From Eudromia elegans (lineage: Eukaryota; Chordata; Aves; Tinamiformes; Tinamidae), in NCBI GenBank assembly GCA_003342815.1, contig PTEX01000013.1:2299067-2363066 (forward strand): a stretch of 64,000 bases of DNA, given 5' to 3'. Below are positions 1 to 14,644 of the stretch, piece by piece (position 1 is the stretch's first letter; each line of letters begins with the position of its first letter). A program made the translations under genes and the position numbers. Below the pieces are notes generated by a model, which saw nothing but the letters and a program-made list of their open reading frames with translations, was not told the DNA's origin and did not search any database.

Positions 1-3000
1 TTGCCTTCAATGCTGAGAGCGGGGGTGTTGCTGTAACTGCATTTGCCGCAAGTTCTGGCTGCGTGCAGTGACAGACACCCAACTAACACAAAAACCTTTG
101 CTAGACTCTCTCAGCTTTAAGAGTGTTAGCCCTTACTGAATTTATCTTCAAGTGTCCTTGTAATGAGAAGTCAGAACAGGTATTTGTGGCTAAGAAGCCT
201 AGTTGATGCAAGTTGTATGCAGCTGTAAACTTCTACAGTACCTTCTCAGTATCCTAATGCTAGGAAGTATACTCAGTCTTTCTCTGCATTATGAGGAAAG
301 TCATAATGTATGTGTATAGAGTGTGCAAAGTGTTAGTGGCTGAATCTACTGGAGGCAGGTGAAAATTTGAGTAACACTAGCAGATAGTACATATGTACAT
401 TTAATCTGACATGTTTGATGTTGTGCATTTAAAGGACTTTCTCTGCTTCCTGTGACTTCCCATTTCCTTGACTTTTTTTTTCCTATCACTTATTCCTGTG
501 TCCTCTGTATATTTCCTTGTTTGAATACAGTGGTATTGATTTCCCCCCTTTTTGAGAAAATGGATGCTTGATGCCTTGGATGGAGCATCCCCAGACTCTC
601 TATGGGCAAACACACTAGTGTTAGGTTGCCAAATGACTGTTTTGTGGCATACTGCAGTGTTCTAAATAATCTGGAAAACACATTATGTGATGTCTTTCTT
701 TTTCTTGTATAAGCTCAAATACATTGACATGCAAGCTAGGCTTTGCTTTGTGCTCAACTCTACATTATGACTATCTGAAACAGTCTTGGTGGAAATGACT
801 TATTAGTGCAAAAGCCTTTTCTTCTAGTCTTCAAAGGGCTGTTGTTAGGTCAGAGTAACACAAGATTATTGCTGTTCTATAGATGGTAATAGTTCCCACG
901 TATATAGGCTAAGTATGGCCTTATAAAAGGATTAAAGTGATGCCCACTATAATAGTACCTTATTAGTCAAGTGCAATCTCTTTAAAGCAAAAGGTAACAA
1001 CCCAGGGATATATGTGCTGGAGAAGCAAATTGGATAAGTACAATGTCTTCATTGCAACATCTATGATAGCCTCAGGTTTTGGATGCTTCTACTTACGACA
1101 TACAGATGTTGTTGACAGGCTTGATCATCATGTATAGATACCCTCATAGTTATGATACTTTCATAAAACATATTGGGTTTAAGGCATTAGTGTGAAAACT
1201 TGTATTTTCATACAGTGATAAAGTTGCATTGTTCTCTTTGCCTGGTGCCTGCATCCAAATGCTTGTTCATACTAGCTTGTTTGTATTCTCGCTGTGTGTG
1301 GGACGGGGAGGGGAGCGGGGGTTAGAGGAGTGTTTAGTGTGTCAAATCTGCCCCAAACCTTCCTTCATGAGATTCTTTTTCCTCTGTCTACCTGTGTGTT
1401 GACTTTCTGCTCCTGTTGTAGCAGGAACCTGTGTGATCTTGTGGGAAGAGGATTGGACATGTTGTATAATCTTTTCCTTTCTGCAACTTTTTTTTTCTTT
1501 TCTCTGCGTTACATGTGTTATGTGCTGGAAAACACTTTTAAGCAGGTGCTTCTCTCTGTAGCCTGCTGGATTGTCTGGCCTTCGACAGCATCTTTTTTTT
1601 AATCTAGTGTTTTCATGTCTCAACTGCCTTTGTATTTCAGGCAGTGTCATAGCTTCTAAAGAAATCCCTCTTACTGTGGCTTTGTTAAGCTGACACAAGC
1701 AAATGCATGTGACTTTTTATAACCTGATGAATGGGCTCTTTATGCTGCCCTAAAAACCTGTGCTTGACTCTTTTCTTTTTTACTTCAATCCCTCAGTGAC
1801 AGGAGGTGAACAAAGAACCATTTTCTTTGCCTTTATTCCAACCATCAGACCCATGTTCTTGAATGTGTTTCCTTTCTTAAAGTTGAGCTGCACAGTGCAG
1901 TTGTCTTGTGTGGCACAGAAAAGCCCCCATGAAGTGAGACCTGTTGATCTGAAGGGTTTGATAATCTATGGCAAGAGTTTGTAGAGAGGCATGTATAGTG
2001 CTCCAGTCATCTGAGTGGATAGAAGCAGCCTTGGCAAGTATTCGGCTAGGTCACTTTTCCTGGGGCATGGACTTTCACTTCAGGTGGAATCTGATCTCTG
2101 CAAACTTCCTGATACTTGTATGCAGCTGGAGTGGCATTTTAGGATATAAATACCAAAATAACTTGAAGGAGGGAGAGAGGGAGAAGGAGGTAATTTGCTT
2201 TCAGATGTAAAAGAAAACTTAGAGTAATTGACAAGCGAGTATATCACTGAGGATCCTTAGCTGGGATCACAAAACTTGCTCAAAGCTTTTGCTGTTACAG
2301 AACAATGCATGTATTATCTGTAGGAATTACAAAAACTGCTTTCACAAATGTGCATGTAAACTTGTGGAGCACTTAACTTGTCTCTATGGTGGATGTTATT
2401 TGAATGAAATAAATGCAGTTGAAGTCTTACAGGTCAAAGCCTGACATTTAAGTCACAAAGTAGACTCCTTGGAGCTAATACTTTGGGAATTTTCACTGTC
2501 TTTTAACTTTTCTTTTTTAGATATACTTCCAAGTTTTATGCCCAGTTTGAAACTGTTTAGCTTTTTTCCACTTAACCTTTTAATGATGGTAGCTGGACTT
2601 CTGTTTTAAAAAAAAAAAAATATGTTTCTGCATTTGGTTTCCTCCTGCATTGTGTTACAGGTTTTGTTGGCTGAAATTGCCTTAGGAGTGGGTGTGGGAG
2701 AGGCCTGGCATAATAAATTTGAGGTTTCACCCAAAACATGTTTACTTTTGTTTCTAGGCAGATAAAATGAAAACTCTCGCTCTCTAGACTTTCAAATCTG
2801 CTTGTACATTCTTCTATTTCTTGGGAAATAATGTTATTTCTTTGACAGTAGGAGAAGTTGGTCTTTTTCCTTCGGGTCAAAAAAATCTTAGAATTTCTCC
2901 TTATTTGCTGTTCTAGGCACTGGAAGTAATGCATATTTGTTCTCAGACTACTAAATGCTGAAGCAAGTGCTTATCTTTTCCTACAATATGCCTGTTCTTG

Positions 3001-3712
3001 TGCAGAAAGCATTTGTGGATGTACATAACAGTGTGTCTGAGTCCTCCTGTTTAAAACAGTATAAAGACACATGATGCATCTGTGGAGATGGTTTCCAGGC
3101 TCCACAGGCTTCAGTTGATCAGATGCACTGACAAGCATGCTAATGTGCCCAGTTTATTAACAGACTTTTAGATCTTCAATGTGTGAAGAAGAGAAAGAGC
3201 TTGGTGACCTAGTCAAGCGTGAGTAGATGATCTTCTGCCCAGAAGTCTGGTAATGTGGGGAAAGGGCTGTGTCCTCCTCTGCCCTGTCTCCCAAGAAGTT
3301 TTCTCCAAGAAAGTTGCAAACTTCTAGAGCTGTAGCTTGGTATGACCAAGAGGGCATGTGTTTGGGACTCAGAGTTTGTTCCCTGCCAACTGATTTTTGT
3401 AACCATTCCTTGCTGTGCTGTGTGCTGAAACTAGAGAGGGAGGGAGTGGTTTTGTTTAAAATTCACTGTTCCAACTGTTTTCCTGGACAAAGGTTAGATT
3501 CCACAGTGCTTTTCCATTGTTCTTATGGAGATCATATCCACACAATTTGGGCAGTAATGGAAAGGGAGTGACAGCCTTTCGAGTGGGACGATGGAGGATG
3601 AGTTAACTTGCTTCTTCTTCTAACAAGTCTTTTAAAATGCCTGACTTTGCTCTTATGTGGAGTTTAGCAGTATACTTATTTTCTGTCTCCCTTTCTTTTT
3701 TTTTTTTTTTTT

Positions 3713-3717
3713 NNNNN
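3713..3717. other. Assembly gap (NNNNN)
   Basis: Five N bases directly follow a long T run, so the true length of that homopolymer is unresolved. This is a sequencing or assembly feature. Confidence 0.99.
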
Positions 3718-6700
3718 TTGTTTTTGGTGTGCATGTAAGCACTACCTTCCCCAAATCCAGAACTTGTTTTGTTTTCTACTGTCAGGATTGACAATAACAG
3801 AAGATGGTGTGTGAAAATCTTCCATGGCAGATGTCACTTTTAAGAGCCTTTCTCCAGAGAGAGTACTGATGAGAGGACATTCAGGCACTGAGGCCTTTGG
3901 TCTTTATCAAGTACTGAACATTGACAGAAAATCACTAGTTGCTGCTGCTCAGATTCAACAAACCCTTTTCAACTGAATACTTTTAACAAGGCAGCTAGTT
4001 CTAATAAGGCTGTATTAATGAGATTGCAGAAGCCAAAATGTGACTTTCCTATGGCTGTTTGCTAAACAAATGTTGAGTGTTAGCACTTGCTTCTTTAATG
4101 AGTGCCAGCAAGCAATCACTCGTAGCCAGTTGCATAAAACTGCTTCCAAGTGCTGTATTAAATGGAGTGTAGCTTTTAGAAGGTGACCTACAAATGAAAA
4201 ATACTAAACTCTAGAAACCTTAAAGCACTTAACATTTGGACCAATAGGCTGCAAGGATCTTTGGCACGGCACTACTAAGACCATGATTTTTTTCTCTTTT
4301 GGTCCTGTGACAGCAAAAACAGCTTTGTGCACCTTTGTACTTAGAGGATGGATGTAGTTAGCCTCTTGGCAACTGTGATGTCTCTACGTTTACAGCCCTG
4401 TCAGATTAACAGAGAATGCAACCTCTAAATAGCGAAGCTGTTCTAAAGCAACTTGGTATGTACAAGAGTTAAGGAAAGTTAGGGAATGTCTTCTAGGTGC
4501 TATGCTTTTCCAGTTATTACTTGAAATCCAAATAACATAAGCTGGAGAAATTCTGAAAAATGTGCCCCAGGCTTTCAGCACAAGTGGCATGGCACTGCCT
4601 GCTTCTCTGTTCACTTTATGAAAGACTAGTTGGTAAAAGGTCAGTTGACAGAATGGGCACACTGAAGTTGCTGTAAAAAGCAATCTGGCTAGTTGAAAAG
4701 GATGTTACAGAGCTGGGAATAGAAAAACAGCATTTTTATATTACAGCCTTGAACACATCTTGGCCATTTTGCTGAATGCTCTCAGGTTACTGAATCTGGC
4801 AGACGGCCCCAAGAAACATTAAATGACTTGAATGTCATGTTAAACACTGTTAATCATTTATCTGATGTGATCAAGATAAACAGAGCAAGAACTCCAAATT
4901 AATGTCTAGACTTTGTGACTTCAGTTTAATATAGGGGATAACAGTGGTATTGTAAATGAAGCAACATGTGTTTTCTAGCTTTTATTTTAAAATAAGAGAA
5001 TTGTATATAATACTAGGTTGTGTAGTGTCCTGTGTTTCAGATTTAATCAAGACATTACATTTTCTGTACAGTCTTGCTCATGATACAAAGCTGTTTTCAT
5101 ACTGAGGCAAAGTTCTTGCTGGACATGGATCGAGAAGAGAATGAGAGCTGTCAACAGCTGAAGGAAGCAGTGAGCGCTTCAAAGCATGATTCTGCTGATT
5201 CTGCTTTAAAAACTGTGATAGGCATTAGTGACATAGTGATAGTGATTTTGGAATCACAGAAGGTCGAGCTTTGAGATATGTGACTTTTTTTTCAAGTTCA
5301 GAAGTTAATACTATGTAAGTATGTGTTCTGTGAGTTAGTAACTTCGTGATGACTTTGCCAAAAAAGTCGCAGGCAAATGCTGCCTTTTCCTGGGGTTAGA
5401 TAATCTGGAGTTAATATTGTTACTAGTTAGCATTAGTTGACAGTATGCTTCTGTTTCTACTTCAAATACAATACATGCAACCAATGGACACTGAAATTTT
5501 TCTAAGAGCAGTCCTGAAAAGTGCTTAAAGTTTTGAGGATACAGCAGCTTGAGGAAATGTGTATTAGTTTCTTTCCTTAATTTGTTCCAGCTAGGATTCT
5601 TAGGCTCCTCTTTAGCTGGCTAACCTCACAGAAGGAGGCCTGAGGTCATTTGGCATCCACCTGATTTTTACCAAAAGGAAACTTGCCCTCGAAAATGATT
5701 CACAGAAAGTAATCTAAAGCAGAGCTCAGTGAAATGGGCACTGATGCTCCTTTTATTTCTGTTACAGCCACTTGAGCTCCTTAAATCTCTTAGCGATCTG
5801 ATTCGACTTGATTATATAAAGGGAAGCTGAGGCAGCAAAACCATAAGAAACGGCAGACAGATTAGTGGGTTGGATCAGCTAATCAATCCAGGGGTCATGG
5901 TGCCAGCAGAAGTGTGGCAAAAGAAAGGGGTGAGGGATACTGGACCACTTTTGGTCTGGTAAGTTTGATAAGCTGCTTCATTCAAGTATGACTTCTGTTT
6001 CAGTTTGCAAATTGTAATGAGAAAATGTAGGTAAATGAACATTTTCTGATGAAATTGCGGTCTAAAGCAAGGAGCATCAGCTTGTTGCTTACCTCTGTAA
6101 GATCACAAATGTGTGTGAACTTTGAGGTTCCTCTAGACTTTTAAACTTATTTCAAGGAACTGAAGTCCAAAGAAAGCAGAAGTGAGCAGAGTTTCGGAGA
6201 TCTTACTTTGCTGTTGTGACTCAACTTCTGGCAGGCTTTTTTGCAGTAACTGAATTAATAACCAGTGTATGAGCTAATAGCTCTGAAAGTGAGCGCAAAG
6301 AAATTGTGAACCTATCTGAGAAGGAGAAGCTGTTGCAGTAGACAAATGCATTGAATTTACTAGAGCAAGTTTTGGTGTACTTTTGTTGCTTGTCACTTTT
6401 TTTTGCTATGTGATCTAAATTTTGGATGGCATTCAAGAATAAATTCTTGTATTAAATATGGCCACATTCTGAGTCTTTTGTACCATAGAATGAGACTTGA
6501 ATATTAACTTCTTAACACCAGAATGTATAGCACGGCGTGCAACTGAGCTTTTGCAGAAAAGTTTCTTGCTCTTGTTTGCTCTTCTGCTCTAAGTTGTGGC
6601 TTTAGCCCTGAGTCTTTTTCATCCCCACCGAAGCATTCTCTGAAATTCCCATTTAAAACACGAGTTGTCCCTGGGAGTGTATTGCCTATTGTATAACCAA

Positions 6701-9299
6701 ATTCTGCTTGCTTTCCTGTACCTTCTTGCCTATTGTTACTAGCACAAAAGGATTCAAAAAACTTTTCAAAATAAAATGCATTTATTTGAACCAGTAGACC
6801 TGTTGTCTTCCAACTATTGTCATTCATCCTCCAAGTTTGTTTCTTTACTGATAAGATTTGTTCAATTCAGTGTGCATTTATACCTCTGTTCCATAGTGTA
6901 CAGATCATTAGGTATTGATACTATTTGGTAGCTTTCACATTTTATGAACCTGCAAGGGTAATAACTTGAAAATTGGCAGGATTAAGTTTCCACAGGATTA
7001 GTTATTGAGTCCCTCTAAGATATAGGTAGGTTGGAGCTGTGATTTCTAGTATGAAAGACTGGATCTAGGCATTGCTGCATATGTACCGCAGAAGATGATG
7101 ATCTAAGTTTGTTGCAAGTGAAAGAGGAGTTTCATTTCAAAACTGGTTGTTTCCAAATGCCCTAAGGGCTTCTCAGAATTATTTATTCAGACTTTTAGAT
7201 GGAGGAAAAATAAAAGGCAGTTGAGTAGATTAGACAATACAAAAGAACATCTGAAATATTACTTGAGTGGAAATCTTTTGAGCCAACAATCTGGAAAGTA
7301 CAAGGGCAAAAACTGCTTCTGGAAGTACTTGGTTCAGGATATAGGATACTGCATTTAAAGTGGGAGTATTGAGTTTTGTTCTGGGATCTCATTTCTCGCA
7401 CTGTCATAGACAAGTGGAGTTATTTCCTCTCTGTTTCCTCGGAATAGACAGAATTTAGAGTTGAAAGCGAACCCTAGAGCACAATGTTACTTATGTTGTA
7501 TTCTGGAAAGAAGGACTTTTGGATTCCTGGTGCAATCAACCAAAGAAAGAATATGTTAGTCCTGAGATAAAGAAGATACTTGTCACAGTGGAAACTTTAC
7601 AGTAACAGTAAGCCTTCTCAACAGAAAAGTGGAAGCTGTTCTTTTTCCCCTTCAGTCATTGTCTGAAGAAAGTGGGGGTCAACAGCCTCTTTCAGATTTC
7701 TGAATGAAAAATGGCGTTGGTGTTGCACTCCAGCTCTATATTTCCAGGGGACGTACATTGCTATTCTTTAATGGGATATCTGTTGAAGTAGCTGTGAGAG
7801 GACAGATGTTCCACTGTGGACCTCTTTTTTTGTCTCCTTAGCAGGACCTTGAATTTTTTCCTTGAATGCTATTTTTAAAGCTTAATAGCAGGAAGGAAAT
7901 AGTAAAATCAGTTCCATTTTCTGGCAGTAATCTGGACTGTATATACGATATGCACTCCTTTTATCACTAAAAGAAGCTCAGTAATGATTTGTTTGCAGGC
8001 ACATGGCCAAAATGCAAGCATTTTGGACTAGCTCATAAATAGCAGCACTCTTCAAGCCCTGTGGTCAGCTCAAATTGAACCTTCACATTGTTCTAGAAAT
8101 AGGAGTATGTGGGGAGAGGCAAGTGGTCATTTCTTGGCATTGAGTTGCTGGGCAGACAGCATTGAATGCAAGCTTTGATTCAGTGAAGGACTCTTTTTCT
8201 CTGTTTTTTTTTTTTTTTTTTTTTTTTCCCCTCTCCTCTCTTTCTCCCCCCTTCAATTTACCCAGTTTCATAAGCTATTGAGAGGTAACATCACTACCCC
8301 GTCCAGCTTGGCCTTGGGTGGTGCTAGGGGGCATCTGTCATCAGGAACGTAGTAGCAGCCTTGCCTTTCTGTTGGGTATGATTTAAGAAACCGAAGATTG
8401 ATTTGCAAGTGAGCGTGGATTATTGTGATGAATGTCTCGTCCAGACCCTGAGTGAATTATAAATAATGCTGAAAACTGAGAATCTTAAAGTAGAGATCCT
8501 TTAGCAGCTAGTAAAATTAACACTGGGGGGAAATAACATGATTAAATTTTCTTGAGTGAGAATGAAACCAAATTTGTTTATTATACATGTTTATTATGCT
8601 TTCTAGTCCAACAGGTCATGCATATATATTAAAAGAATGTTAAACTCATCAGCACATCTGTGCTGCCGGATGCCTTTCTCAATCAAACTGTGGTTTAAGG
8701 GGACCTCTTCCAAGGCTAAAGTTTCAGGGTGCTACTACTACCCTTGGATGTGTAAATAGGCATTAGGGAGTCATTCCTCCCTCTCAAAACAAAATAAAGA
8801 CTGCGGGTCTATGAAGACAGTTGACTGGAAAATTGAGGTTTTCTTATTTAAAAAAGAAAGACATAAGCTTGTTCAGATAATTTACTGATGGAAATAGTCA
8901 TCAAGGCCTTACTCCTAAGGAGAGACCTGTAAACATAGGACGCATGTAGCAAGATCAAATTTCTGATGCAAAACTCAGAGGGTGATGTTAATTTATATGT
9001 TAGGTTCTCAGTCACTGTAGGCTGGATTACTGATGATTTACCTTGGTATCAAGTTGTTAATTTTGATCGGGAATAGGAGGGAGAAAAGTGTCCTGACTTG
9101 TGATATGGAGGAGGACTGCAAACGGACTGTAGGGTTTTCTTGGCTTGGCCATGAGGTATGTGGTGGCATCTTATGTCAAACTTGAAGGGCAGAGAAGACT
9201 TTCTCGTGGCTGTTTCAAACTCATTAACTTTGGAAGCTGAGATATTAGAGGCATTAATGGTAGCAAAGTATTCACATTCACTCCACTCCTTTCCCTGTT

Positions 9300-9890
9300 A
9301 ATCACAGAATGGTTGAGGTTGCAGGGGACCTCTGCAGAACTTCTAGTGCAACCTCCCTGCTCAAGCAGGGCTGCCTAAAGCATGTTGCCCAGGATTGTGC
9401 CCAGACAGCTTTTGAATATATGCAAAGAGGAGTCTGCATAACCTCTGACTGAATGACTTGTGCCAGCACTCAGTCACCCTCACGGTATACAAGTTTTTTT
9501 CTCGTGTTCAGATGGAACTTCCTGTGGTTCAGTTTGTGTCCCTTGCATCTCATCCTGTCACTGGGCACTGCTGAGAAGAGTCTGGCCACATCCTCTTTGC
9601 ATTCTACCCTCAGAAACTTCAGCACATTGATAAGATCCCTTGTTAGTGTTGGCAGGGCCCATTCAGCCTGAGAAGCATTCTCAGCCTTTCCTGCCAGGAG
9701 AGGTGCTCCAGTCCCCTAATCACCTTGTACTGTGCGTGGCCTCCCTCCAGCAGCTCCATGTCTCTCTTGCGTGGGAGAGCCCAGACCTGGATGCAGAGCC
9801 CTATATGCAGCCTCACCAGGGCTGAGCAGAGGGAGAGAAGCACCCCCTACCTCCCTTGACTTCCTGCTGGCAGTGCTCTGCCTCATAAAA
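9300..9890 (-). mobile_element. CR1 LINE retrotransposon, 5'-truncated, 3' end at about 9300
   Basis: The + strand begins atcacagaatggttgaggtt, the reverse complement of the CR1 3' end. It continues through diagnostic antisense CR1 stretches: acctccctgctcaagcaggg, cagtcaccctcacgg, gatggaacttcctgtg, tcctgtcactgggcac, attgataagatccc, gagaggtgctccagtccc and gcctcaccagggctgag. It therefore lies on the - strand inside an ADIPOR2 intron. About 590 bases remain, with many substitutions and no intact reverse transcriptase frame, so it is dead. Chicken-repeat-1 elements dominate avian genomes, and this is the main organism clue. The 5' boundary is approximate. Confidence 0.93.
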
Positions 9891-10680
9891 ATCAGGCATG
9901 TTGGCTTTTCTTTTTTCTTTTTCCTTTTTTCTAAAAGAGAGATAGAACGTATCATATTATAGGTTACTTGCATTACCAAAACAGCCAAACCTAGTGACTC
10001 TTCCCTGTATATTTATTAGTGATATATTTATCAGCTGGAAATCCTACTTTTTTTCTTTTTTCCTCCCCTCCGTATCTGGCAATAAGCTTTGGGAATACGG
10101 ATGTTCCTTTCCTTGAATTTTGCCTAAAACTTTCTGATGCCTTTTACCGCTTTCTAACTGCAAGAAGTCTCATACTAACTTTTGAAATACATTAATCTGA
10201 CTAGATTATGAGGCAAACAGAAGTGTCAGTTTAACACAATAGATCTTCAGGTTTGAGCTGAAATCTGAGATAAATTGATTACAAGTAGGTAGATAGGTTC
10301 CTGCCCTTGGCTTGCTTTCTCTTATGCTAGAATGCCAGATACATTAAATGGCATAGAGGCAGTGGTATGGAAACATAAAACAGGAATTAATCTATCCATG
10401 GGGATAGTTAGGCTAATGAAGTGTACCTTACAGCACACCATTACTTTCTTCTAAACCTGGGGAAAACAAGTGCAAACCGTATAATACTTTGACATGTGAG
10501 TTGTTCTTAGATATCTTAGAATGTGAAATAAGTAATATCTTTTCACATTATTTTGGATCCCATCCTTACAAGGCAAGAAGACTTCTGTATTTGTGAGGAC
10601 CTCAAGTAGTCAGTCTAGTATGTTAAACATTACCTTTCTACATCTTTCTACAAAATACTTTCTACCTCCTTTCTCTGCAG

Positions 10681-10800
10681 AGTTCTGATGATAATAACCA
10701 CGATAATGAACAGCCTCAAGAAGATGAAGGGTTTATGGGCATGTCACCTCTTCTACAAGCACACCATGCTATGGAAAGAATGGAAGAATTCGTGTGCAAG
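10681..10800 (+). CDS. ADIPOR2: ADIPOR2 exon: cytoplasmic N-terminal segment
   Basis: This exon encodes 40 codons in phase 0, from SSDDNNHDNEQPQEDEG to MERMEEFVCK. The acceptor is a pyrimidine tract ending in ctctgcag and the donor is AAG|gtaaga. It is the acidic cytoplasmic segment before the PAQR core. The stretch EDEGFMGMSPLLQAHHAM is essentially the human sequence, while the residues before it are diverged, as is usual for the N-terminal tail of this family. No in-window upstream exon carrying the start codon could be found. Confidence 0.96.
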
Positions 10801-13800
10801 GTAAGACCACGTAGAAACCAGAACGTGCAGTTTCCTTGCTGAGGAAGTTCAGATGACCAGCAGACTCTGTAACTCGCAGCCCCTGCCGTGCTCGTGTGGG
10901 GAAGAGCATGGAACGGGCATCTCTTGTAGTACGCACTGACCTCACAGCCTTTGGAGATTAAAGTCAGCTATAAAAGAGTAAACTGTAAAGCGTGGAGCAA
11001 CAGGGGTTACAAACTGAAGCGGAAACTCTAAAGCTGACTGTGCATCTGTTAAGCCTCAGAGAAGCGCCAGTGGCTGGAAGGCAGCATAAATGATTTGTGC
11101 CTCCAGCGTTTCTGGCTGAAGGCGCTTTCATTTGCAAGGCTACTTTTTCCCAGACTGCTTCAGACTCGCTCACATTTTGCTTTCACAGCACCATTTGCAT
11201 GCACTGTAGGATTAACTTTATTACTGAAATGGGGTTGGAGAGAGCTTCTGTAAAAAGTATATTTGTATAAATCCATTGTTGATTTTTTAAATATTGCTTT
11301 GCTGACCTTGGGTCAGTTTTTGCTATGCTTTAAAGTCATGGTCTGTGTTGGTCTCTAGCTCTTCTTTTTGGTGAAGGAGTTTTGCACCTTCATACACTTG
11401 GTGCTCATGGTTTTGTGAGCTATTACTTAATTTTTACAGAGGAGTCCTAGTTACTAAGGCTTCTTCTGTGGTATTTTTTTTCCCTGTGAAATCTTCTCCA
11501 TTTTGGGTGTTTGCAGGGTTCATTATGTAAAACAAATTTTCTCTTGCTGGTCAAAATTCAGATATATTTTCGTGAAGTAAGCAATTCTTTTGCTGGGTGT
11601 GTTTTTGTTTTGGGAGCATCTTGTCTTTAACTGGGATGGTAATTCCGCTTAGTATTATTAAGCTTCTGGGAAATGTTGGGCAGAATTGACTTAAAACACT
11701 GTGGCCTCCTGATGTTGAAACTGAAATAAGAATGCAGTCTCTAAACTTAGTGTTGCAGGATTCTTCAGGCTGGCTCCTGTATTACTAGCCAGACGGCAAA
11801 TCCAAGGAACGTTGCAGGAAGCACCCCGGTACATAAAGCATTCTCTGACGCCCCTCTGCTTGGCAGTGCTGCTTCTGAGGCCAAACTGAAGATTACGTGT
11901 ATCTTCTGTCGCTGAAGCAGTGCTGAGAACAGCTCTGCACACTTTTTCATTTGGAATCAGCTGCACACGTGTGCTTGAGGAGAGCTGCTCTCTCCTTTAA
12001 GAAGAAATTCAGCAGAGAATTGGGAGAGTCACGGATCTGTTGATTTAACTAATTTGCAATTGCTTGTTCTTGCAATGTGGGAGTCTTTTTCCCTTCCCAA
12101 CCTGGATAAGGTTGGGGACACTTCTCACTGGTTTCTCTTGTCCATTCATGCTTTATAGCCTATATTATTGCTGATAAGTAGACTGGCTATAGGCTACTTT
12201 CTTTGATTAAATTAAAGGGAAGATCTGTGAAACTATGTACAACAGAATGTGTAACTAGATTAGATGCTTTCCCTTTGTTAAGCAGTGAAAAGCCCAATAA
12301 CTTTCCCATTTAAATGAGGTGTTGATGTAGTTTTTTGGTGCAGCTGAAGTCCATAATGAAACACTGAGTGGAACAGGGAAGAAGGACTTGACATCATATT
12401 TCAAGTGTAGAGGCTTTTTACAGAAATGTTACATTGACCCATTTCTCTGTTCAGTGCACTCACTTGTTAACTTATCAGTTGTACCAATTTGGATTTTCTC
12501 ATTTTTACCGTACTTAATGGAGCTGAATTGCCTGTATTTAACCAAACCTTTCTTGACCTCCAGGTATGGGAGGGCCGATGGAGAGTCATTCCCCACGATG
12601 TTCTGCCTGACTGGCTGAAGGACAACGACTACTTGTTGCATGGACACAGACCACCCATGCCTTCCTTCCGGGCTTGTTTCAAGAGTATCTTCAGAATACA
12701 CACAGAGACTGGCAACATCTGGACACATCTTCTAGGTATTTTCAATTTGCCGTAATGGTTGTTGGTCTCACTGCTCTTTCTGAGCGCAAGATAGGAAGGA
12801 GTAGAAGGTAGTTAGCGTTACTCTTCCATTAGTAACCTGTTAGGTGGACTTGAAATTTTCTTCTGTCAAGGCTGAATGAGACTTCATGACATTCAACATG
12901 CTGATGATTAATAAAATACATGGTCTCTATACCAAAGGGCTGATGATGTTTACTGAATTCACATTTTTGGCCATAGATGCACACCTATGGCCAACTTGTT
13001 TAAATGTTTTAAATGTTTTTTTCAACTTACAAGGAACTTTGAAAGGAGGAGGTTTCTTTGAGTATCAAAAAAGACTCATGTCCTTCTGCTTTTGCAGTTT
13101 GCAATAGGTGTCTTACAAAAAACAAGCACAAATACAGAATCCATGTGGGTCTGTGCTGCTGTCTGAGACAGAAATGCGGTTGCCTAGATGAGGCAGGGCA
13201 GTGCTTTGTGTGCCATTAACTGTCATGCAATTCCAGTGTTTAGAACTCCCGTTCCTGTTTTTTCTTTTGAGGTGGGAGAAAAGGAAGCTTTCAGCTTGCA
13301 TGAACTTGACACCTTTCTGCCTTCTTGTTATTCAGGATGCGTGTTCTTCCTGTGTCTGGGAATCTTCTACATGTTCCGGCCAAACATGTCCTTTGTAGCA
13401 CCTGTGCAGGAGAAAGTGGTGGTTGGATTGTTCTTTCTGGGCGCCATCCTTTGCCTCTCCTTCTCATGGCTCTTCCACACCGTTTATTGCCACTCAGAAG
13501 GTGTTTCTCGGCTCTTCTCCAAGTAAGTGTCTAGGGGACAGGGTAGCTCACATCGGAAACACTTGGGAAGACAGAGCTGGGACTCCGGCCTGGAGCCACA
13601 GTGTAGGAGTTTATTGCATGATTGCATGTCTTGTGGAACAGAACCGAGTGAAGATGCAGTGCAGTTTTTCTTGTCATTGTTTGTTGCCGCACGGTTGTTT
13701 TTGTGCTGCTATTTTAGTCGTGAAGCTCTTAACCGCTATTTGGCAGGCATGTGCCTGTATCTTACTGCTGTAAGTAATATACCTAGAGCTTAGTTACAGG

Positions 13801-14605
13801 GCTTTGAATTATTAATGTGACTGTCACTCACTTCTGTCATTTCAAATTATTTTGGGTAACTTCAAGTCTTAACTTTTCTTACATAAGACAGCTTCAGAAC
13901 ATGTTTCAAGATGTCCTTTTTTTCTTTCTTTCTTTTTCTTTTTGTTGTTGTTGTTGTCCTTGTCTTACTATGCATTCTGCTTTGGCTGGATGCCATATAC
14001 CTTGTATTTGTACCTAGTATTTCCTAAGACTGCTCAACCTAGGTTTGTGAAACCTGCAAGGCCATTTCCAAAATAATTCAGTAATTAAAATCCTCTACTG
14101 AAGACTTAACTTCATCTTATCTTGTGGGAACATTTTGCCATGGAGTGGGGAAAAAAAAGAAAAAAAGCTGTAAGATTTTTTTTTTTTTTTTTTAGGGTCT
14201 AGAAAAAAAAAGCTCTGCTGCAAAATTGTGATATTATTCCCCAGTGGTCACTTAAGCAGATGCCTTGCTAACACATACTTGTCAGACACAGCAGTGTTTT
14301 TGTTGGCTGTGCTCTGGTAACATGCTGTGTGCCTTTTCTGTGCTCAAGCACTGTATCCTCATCCAAAGGTTAATTTGAGGTTCCTTCAAAAGGTCTTGAT
14401 CTAAAGGCTGCTATATATTGTTGCTGATGACTGTCCAAAATGGCCTTGCCTGTCAAGGTAATACATTACTGTAGGAGGGAATTGGCAGAAATTCGCAGTC
14501 AAGGAATAAACTTTGATAGTGAGAATAACTTCATTTTGCAGATAAATAGGCCCTTGCTGGAAGTACTAGAGAAGTATTGGCATGAAAACTTAAGTTTCGT
14601 GTTTT

Positions 14606-14644
<39 letters not shown>

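Larger units (their letters stand above)
1..10680 (+). other. ADIPOR2: ADIPOR2 intron, partial (upstream of first visible exon)
   Basis: AT-rich intronic sequence. No exon carrying the ADIPOR2 start codon is visible in any frame, and the open frames are short and lack family resemblance. It contains a 5-N gap after a T run (3713-3717), a 5'-truncated CR1 LINE (about 9300-9890) and several short T or A runs. I see no other gene in it. Confidence 0.8.

Noticed and set aside
9453..9962. Several short open frames on both strands
   Set aside because: They lie in the 5'-truncated CR1 LINE and are not host genes.
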